Origin: Symsagittifera roscoffensis
Lineage: Eukaryota; Xenacoelomorpha; Acoela; Convolutidae
Direction of reading: 5' to 3'
Assembly: GCF_963678635.1 (NCBI RefSeq)
Contig: NC_087062.1
Coordinates: 42,668,395 to 42,732,394 of the forward strand
DNA length: 64,000 bases
This document shows, one piece after another, positions 57,979 through 64,000 of this stretch. Every line of letters begins with the position of its first letter. Position 1 is the stretch's first letter. The notes beneath the pieces are model-generated. The model saw only the letters and a program-made list of their open reading frames with translations. It was not told the DNA's origin and searched no databases. Position numbers and translations under genes: made by a program.

Positions 57979-58623
57979 CACTTTTTTTCATAAACAGATC
58001 ATCAAGGCTTCCCTTGGATCTTTAATTCATTTAAACCTAAAATTATTTTGTTTTATAACTGATCATCAAGGCTTCCCTTCGATCAAATCGGATCAACCTT
58101 GTTCTCCGCTGCCCATACGTTCAAAAGTGTCTAACGACCTCAAACGTGAATTCACTACCCAGCACTTTAAAACGACCCAGGACTAAAAAATTTTTTCAAA
58201 AAACTAACCATTTTAATTAAGCTTAACTGTGAAGAACTTCGGTTACTCACCCTTCACTTGAGCCCTTCCTCTTAGATGAGCCAGGCTAAAACCCTTAAAA
58301 ATTTAGTAGGTCATAAAATAGTATCGAACGATCTACTTGTGTTTAAATTATACCTGAACCTTGTGAATTGGTTTACTATTCTCCAACCCTCGATCACAAA
58401 TAAAAACCCCTAGGTAAGATTAAGTAAAAAACTCATAGATTAAAACCAGATTACGAGAAAACAAAAAATCATTCTCACGAATTGATATACTCTCTCTCCA
58501 ACCCGTCAATCACAAAAATCTATGCCCCAAGTTAAGATAAACACACAAAAACCTTGAGAACTAACAGTTTAGGAAAATAAAAAACTCTAACCCTCAAATA
58601 TTGCATCCATCATCCCAAATCTT

Positions 58624-59251
58624 ATGTCAAAGGATACTCTAGGCAGTAAACAAAATTGTGGCGTATTACATAAACGCGTATTACAAAATTGTTTGATGAT
58701 AAAATTAAGATACGATGTTGTAATCACACCACACAGACAAACAATAGGATATATTAGGTCAAAAACACGAAAAAAAACAATCATAACAAAACAAAAAAAA
58801 ATTATCAAAAAACGATTTTCAAAACAACGAAACGCAGTCTCAGAATCAGAAACAAATACAATAAAGGAACTTCAAGACCTAAAAGATTCAATAAATTAAA
58901 ATAACCCGATAGACGACCAAACATATTTTTTGACTCTACAACATCATCATCAATTAAAGGAAAACGCAAAGTGAAAATATCATATATCAAAAAACCAATA
59001 CGTCTATATAGTTGGCTTCAGCAGATGAAACAGATTATGTTTGGGACCCTGATTGGTCTCATCCATTATTTATTAATAAGCCAACTGATATATCAAGTCA
59101 AGCAATCACCACCATTTCCATCAATAAAGACTACATTAGAAAAACTCCACTTAGTATTGATGCAACACCTTTAATTTATAATGCAATGTTCACTGACAGA
59201 ACAGGAAATAATAGCATAACATCTACATTCATTAATACTAAAGAAAATTGA
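58624..59251 (+). pseudogene. gag N-terminal region, fragments
   Basis: A Lys/Arg-rich frame (58624-58899, containing SKTRKKTIITKQKKIIKKRF) is followed by a frame at 59012-59251 reading ASADETDYVWDPDWSHPLF. Both precede the capsid-like segment. No recognised domain; assigned to the element by position and composition. Confidence 0.4.
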
Positions 59252-59689
59252 AATGAAACAAGAAATCTTACACATCAAGATATTCAAACTCCATCACATT
59301 TCGTTAATGAAGAAATAGTCGAAACATTGCCAACAACAACGCAACATAGCAATTCTCGCATTCATTCTACACTTACAACTCCAAGAAATGAAAATACAGC
59401 ATTTTCTCAAACAATTATACAATCCACAAAAAAACCTTCAGTTATTACAAAATACTAACAAACGGATAATCAAACATTTAAGCCAGTAACGACATCAAGA
59501 CAAACAAATAAACAAAAAAAGTCTGATAGAAACAACTTTTCAGATCATAAGTATATCTTTTTTGTAAAATACAAAACAACAAAATCCCCGATATGAACAG
59601 TCAAAACCAATCACAAGCACAAAATTATAATCAAAACGTACCACAACAAGCCTCTCACACAATTCTTTAACGATCAACCACGAGCTACA

Positions 59690-60064
59690 ATGAATCGTAG
59701 CGAAAATTATCCATTTTTCAAGCAAAACAAAAACATGACTAATAAACACCAGACAAGGAATCAACCACATTATTCAGAAGATGAAGACTATTTTAGTCAA
59801 AATCAACAACGATACAGTACTAATCAATTAAACAAGAATTGGAACATTGATCAACCAGATCCTATTTATCAACCAGATCTTTTCCAATCATATACTCGAA
59901 ACGAACAAACACGACAAACAAGACATAAACCGACATCAGATACCGAATTTCAGTCACATAAACCGACTTTCAGTCACTTAATCCTACAAATACACAGAGT
60001 TATCAATCAACCCAAATGCAAAATGAAATCCCATTACCATATTATTTACAACAACATGAAATAA
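59690..60064 (+). pseudogene. gag linker, Asn/Gln-rich
   Basis: 124-codon frame, rich in Asn, Gln, Thr and Tyr (HYSEDEDYFSQNQQRYS). Low complexity, typical of a disordered Gag segment. It ends at TAA at 60062-60064, before the capsid-like block. Confidence 0.45.
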
Positions 60065-60133
60065 CAAAAACACAATTTACAAATTTTTCTCAAATACCAA
60101 ATGCCACAGAATCACTACAAATGACTATACCTT

Positions 60134-60720
60134 ATGAGTGGGTCTTCTATATCTTCAAATAAACCACTAATGGTATTCACAGGAACAGATCCTGAATACT
60201 CAGTAGAAGATGCTTTAAACTCCTGAATACTCAGTCACAGCCAATTTAATTTCGAATTTGGACCTGAACCAGTAAAAACGCCACTTCATCAAAATTGGAT
60301 ACATAGACGCACAGCTCTAATCCAAACCACACTTGTTGGCGCAGCCCAAAAATGGTTTTCAGTTTTACCTATAGATATTAAATCAGATTGGAAAAGATCC
60401 AGAAAAATTTTTTCAAAACTGTTCGACTCTGAAAGAAACAAACAACATCAAAGAAAACTAAGCAATGAAACTCGTAAACTCCCTAATGAAGCGATTAAAC
60501 AACTTGCAGTAAGAAACGAAACATTGGTCAGAAAAGCATATGCTCTTAATACGCATGACTATAAAAACACAAAAATGACACAAATTTTCCAAGTTTTAAA
60601 GGCCAATCATCACAAAAAGCCAAATTTTAAAGGCAAATCATCATTCAAAAAATAGTGTAAATATTGCCGTAAATATGGACATGGCATTGCTGAATGTAAA
60701 TGAAAACTATAGGATAGTCA
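60134..60720 (+). pseudogene. gag capsid-like domain and zinc knuckle
   Basis: VFTGTDPEYSVEDALN, then after a stop PLHQNWIHRRTALIQTTLVG, AAQKWFSVLPIDIKSDWKR and NEAIKQLAVRNETLVRKAYA, a Gag capsid-type helical domain. A deletion then joins it to CKYCRKYGHGIAEC (C-X2-C-X4-H-X4-C, at about 60658-60700), the nucleocapsid knuckle, itself preceded by TAG. An RS/N-rich tail with several stops follows to about 61100. Confidence 0.72.
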
Positions 60721-61689
60721 GAACAAACCACAGAAATATAGAGAACCAAAAAAATCATTTTATCAATACATTAAAAAAGACATAAATTTATCAAACAAAA
60801 ACATTCACAGTAATCATAGTTCAGGAAAACCACTTCCGGATAACTATAATACCTCTGGACAATAATCACCCTACAGAAATAACTACCGCGGAAGATCTCC
60901 AGATCAAAAGAATCCACGAAATTTTTCACAAAATAGATAAAATCGATCAAACAGTCAAAACAATCAATATCGAAATAATTATTCAAGATCGAACTCAAAC
61001 AGATGTAAATACTCCAATTACAATAGAAATGGTTCACATTCAAACTCTCAAAACAGATAATATTCAAACGACCGTTCTTAGAATTTGTCATATAACCGAA
61101 ACAAAAACTACTCAATAAGAATAGACAATACCCAGATAATAGATCACGAAACTATTCAAACAATAGGTCAAACTATAATAATTAACACAATAGATCTCGT
61201 GACAATTCCAAGATCCAAAATTCTATTTATTCAAATTGACAAAAAATTTATTCCAAGTCACCACATAAAAATAGTACACAAAATCAAAATTCACAACAAA
61301 ACTATAGAAGTTGCACACCTAAACATAAAAGACAAATCAACCAAATACAATCAACTGAAGAAACCCAATCAGACCCTCCGGGTTTTGATATCACAGAAAA
61401 TTCAGAATTAAAACTAAATCACAGAAATTATGAATCCAGAGATGATGAGAGCCAAACAGAAAATACGCTTTCAATGAACATGCTTCAGATTGAGAGTGAA
61501 TACAAAACATCAATCGAATCGAATTATTACCAAAACAAAAATAATGATTTTGAAAGTTGCGATAATACACAAAACATAACAGACTAAACCGAGCAAAAAC
61601 TTAAAAGCAGTTCAAGCACAAAAAATGTATATCAGAATACTTCAAATGAAGTACAACTTCCAAAAGAAAAAATTTTCACAAACCCACTT

Positions 61690-62290
61690 TTTTTAGAAAG
61701 TCCAAAGAGCAAAGATTTTTAATCACGAGATCTTGAATCTTACTTTTCAATAAAATTAGGAGCAATATCAAATATTATATATATTCCCACATGAAATGAA
61801 ACCGAAACTTTACATACAAAATTATTACCTTCGAAGACCTCAAGCAAATTAGCTACAGCACAAGGATCACGTTTAACAAATTTTGGAAAAATTCAAATAC
61901 ACCTTATTACCTTTCGAACAATGGAACAAAGTAAATTTTTAACTAAATCTTTAAAACAAGCCTTGCATATCACAGATATAAAGTACAATATCGTTGGAAT
62001 ACCATTTATTACTAAATATATTCCCACTATTAAAATCCTAAACTGCAAAATACATATGATGGATAAATGTACAAGAACGAAAAACACATCACTTACATTC
62101 TTTCAAAGATTAAATAAACAACCTCCATTTTTCTCCAAATTTTACTATTTGTATAACCAAGAACGAAAACACTTGAAACCAATAGCAGGATATGTGTATA
62201 ACTTCTCAAAAAGTCAAGCCCACCAATACAACATGAAACAAAACAAACAACGACAGGTTGTTGTGAAACAAATGCAACAGTTTCTCCAAA
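61690..62290 (+). pseudogene. protease/pre-RT region
   Basis: TAQGSRLTNFGKIQIHLITF (61856-61915) leads into the frame 61921-62295 (MEQSKFLTKSLKQALHITD, YNIVGIPFITKYIPTIKILN), the pattern of the second half of a retroviral-type protease. The catalytic D-S/T-G is not visible; the residues before SNIIYIPT are lost or altered. It ends in Gln-rich sequence before the first YLDD copy. Confidence 0.5.
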
Positions 62291-62319
62291 GATAAAAGTA
62301 AAAAATAACTGGAAATGTC

Positions 62320-62500
62320 ATAACATATTTAGACGATGTTTTCATACAATCACAACAAAACAAGAATTGTTTAAAGTATTGGATAAATACCACCAAATAC
62401 TACTTGAAGAAAGCATGAAAGCAGCCCCAGACAAATCACATTTTTCCTCAGTTGTGTAAAATTTCTTGGACCTATTATTGAAGGAAATACAAAGTACCTT
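62320..62500 (+). pseudogene. displaced duplicate of the RT YLDD segment
   Basis: TATTTAGACGATGTTTTCAT encodes YLDDVF, the RT catalytic box, and the following ~170 bases (TTGTTTAAAGTATTGGATAAAT, GAAAGCATGAAA, CCTATTATTGAAGG) match 63365-63535. It lies upstream of the RT N-terminal part, so it is out of order. Confidence 0.75.
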
Positions 62501-62769
62501 GAATTCAAATCAATTCAAGCCAATTCTCCAACAACAGAAATAGCATATAGTTAAAAAAAAAACGAGAAATTATTGGATATATGCCAATCAACAATTCTTA
62601 ATGATGAATTATCAATTAAAATATAATAAGTGATGAAAAACGAAGCATCGACTACTTTAAAAAAACACATTATTTTAAACCAACATTTAAAGTATCGAAA
62701 TATACCACTGAACAAAAACAACTTCTTACAATGTTCAATTCTTAACACTCTCAAGTTACACAAAAAAAA

Positions 62770-63370
62770 TTTGAACAAGTAGCTGAACTACTACTTAAAT
62801 ACCCAGTGGCTTACGCTGCATCTAAATTCGATATTGGAAAAACAAACTTCCCACTACATCTACCAATAAAATTTGACGCAATTTTCAAATAACAACGAGC
62901 AAGTAAAGTTCCAATTCACTCACTAGATAAAATCAATAGATTACTAGGCATATTAGAACAAAACGAAATCATTTCTCCAATAATTAAAGCAGAACAACTA
63001 AAAGGAAACACGTTCATGAATCCTGTTACTATCCTAGCTAGAGTAGAATCATTAAAAATTGTTTTAGACGCCAGATACCTCAATTCGCTCATTGATGTAT
63101 CTAAAGGTAATTGGTCCATAGAACCAATTCAAGTAATTCTCACAAAAATAAATGGAACACACTATACCACAGCTGACAGCTGACATAAACAGCGCATACA
63201 ACCAAATGCCACTAGGTGAACAATCACAACGCTTAACACAATTCCTTATTGGAAATCAACATACGAGTTAAATAGACTTTTCTATGGAATTTTCATAGGA
63301 CCAGCAGCATTTTCAGCGTTTATGAGTGAAACTTTTCGACCACTCATTCTCAGTAAAAATGCATAATATA
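62770..63370 (+). pseudogene. reverse transcriptase, N-terminal and palm part
   Basis: KVPIHSLDKINRLLGILEQN, MNPVTILARVESLKIVLDAR, YLNSLIDVSKGNWSIEPIQ and INGTHYTTAD (first catalytic Asp region) are in one frame (62780-63180). A 7-base tandem duplication (AGCTGAC twice, 63173-63187) then shifts the frame; INSAYNQMPLGEQSQRL and FYGIFIGPAAFSAFMSETF follow. It synthesises DNA from the element RNA in living relatives. Confidence 0.85.
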
Positions 63371-63960
63371 TTTAGACGATGTTTTCACAACAAAATACGA
63401 ATTGTTTAAAGTATTGGATAAATAAACCAAATACTACTTGAAGAAAGCATGAAATCAGTCCCAGACAAATCACATGTTTCCTCAGTTGTGCAAAATTCCT
63501 TGGACATATTATTGAAGGAAATACAATCACTCCATTAAAATCTCGCATAGACGCAATCATAAAACGTCAACATCCATCAAACAAAAAAAATTCCAAGAGT
63601 TTCTTGGAGCGTTAAACTATATAAGCAAATACGTCTACAAAATGCAATTATATTTAAGACCATTTTATAACATTCTCAGACAACAAAAAAACTTTGAATG
63701 GACAACAGAACATCAGAAACTATTTAAAGAAGTAAAAAAAATCCTCACTGAACAAATTTCAAAAACTGTTTCAGATGCAAACAGACCATTTTGTGCTATG
63801 TGCGACGCCTCAAATTTCGGCATCGTGGCAGCATTATTACAATCACACAGTGGAACAAATAAAATGAATCTTATTTCAGCAAACTCAAGACTAATCACAC
63901 TAGCTGAACTTGGACTCTCAACACTTATGTGAGAATGCACAGCTATAATATATGCTCTCA
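63365..63960 (+). pseudogene. reverse transcriptase end and RNase H start
   Basis: The second YLDD copy is shortened (TTTTCACAACAAAATACG). Then FLGHIIEGNTITPLKSRIDA, FQEFLGALNYISKYVYKMQ, LRPFYNILRQQKNFEWTTEH and the RNase H opening FCAMCDASNFGIVAALLQSH are readable. The frame 63642-63932 is open, stopping at TGA where related proteins read Arg-Glu-Cys (ECTAIIYAL follows). The element continues past the window. Confidence 0.85.
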
Positions 63961-64000
63961 CTGATTATATAAATTTTTAATACTTGGATCAAAACATCCA

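Larger units (their letters stand above)
58100..64000 (+). mobile_element. second Ty3/gypsy-like retroelement, heavily decayed, runs off the edge
   Basis: Plus-strand gag, zinc knuckle, protease-side region, RT and start of RNase H can be followed in order but with many stops and shifts. Very A-rich, unlike the element at 48-54 kb, and its RT sequence is clearly from a different lineage. RT blocks occur in part twice (62320-62500 and 63365-63535). The 3' end and any right LTR lie beyond 64000. A left LTR is not certain; the 55984-57978 tandem units are the best candidate. Confidence 0.8.

Noticed and set aside
60650-61080. Reassigned stop codons (TAA/TAG as Gln) in the second retroelement gag
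   Set aside because: Stops often fall where Gln, Arg or similar is expected, but frameshifts and deletions are equally common nearby and the receptor genes use normal stops. Ordinary decay explains it.

Overview
The window is AT-rich animal nuclear DNA. The evidence is two intron-containing genes for Cys-loop (nicotinic-type) receptor subunits, canonical GT-AG introns, and eukaryotic LTR retrotransposons, foldback elements, MITEs and satellites. I see no prokaryotic gene organisation, rRNA, tRNA or CRISPR. An invertebrate is likely; I cannot name the phylum from the sequence. Almost everything outside the two receptor genes is repeat DNA.

Layout. 1-8960: a ~4.4 kb unit in tandem (two copies plus a stub), carrying a minus-strand coiled-coil reading frame and a segment related, in the opposite orientation, to the leader of a retroelement at 56-58 kb. 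9289-11252: foldback element filled with GAGCGGTTT motifs, with a short interstitial telomere-like tract inside. 12208-13735 (minus): receptor gene 1, two exons visible. 14287-15272: second foldback element, filled with ATAATCGATTATAAT palindromes. 15396-17037: third foldback element with long arms. 17.1-17.6 kb: palindromic minisatellite and GA microsatellite. 18.9-20.6 kb (minus): broken gene of unknown family. 21.8-43.8 kb: a large satellite-like array of ~520 bp monomers (A and B) forming ~1.5 kb dimers; every A monomer carries a ~208 bp MITE with 8-bp target duplications. 44.8-46.4 kb (minus): receptor gene 2, a paralogue of gene 1 with the same intron position but a frameshift before M4. 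48418-54165: a Ty3/gypsy-like LTR retrotransposon with both 216-bp LTRs, decayed gag-pol, and an odd 56-bp direct repeat on its outer flanks. 55.1-55.6 kb: a solitary satellite monomer without the MITE (an empty site). 55.98-57.98 kb: tandem ~580 bp leader repeats, followed by a second, different and heavily decayed Ty3-like element running off the right edge.

Working together: the two receptor subunits would form or join pentameric cation channels in excitable cells. Gene 1 looks intact; gene 2 looks like a decaying duplicate. The ~31 kb between them has been expanded by the satellite array. The strongest unusual signals are a set of foldback elements whose ends begin CCCG and whose interiors are packed with one short, self-complementary motif (different in each element), the MITE-bearing dimeric array with recombinant monomers, and the unidentified frameshifted gene at 18.9-20.6 kb. 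All alignments were done by eye; identities and boundaries are approximate unless exact bases are quoted.
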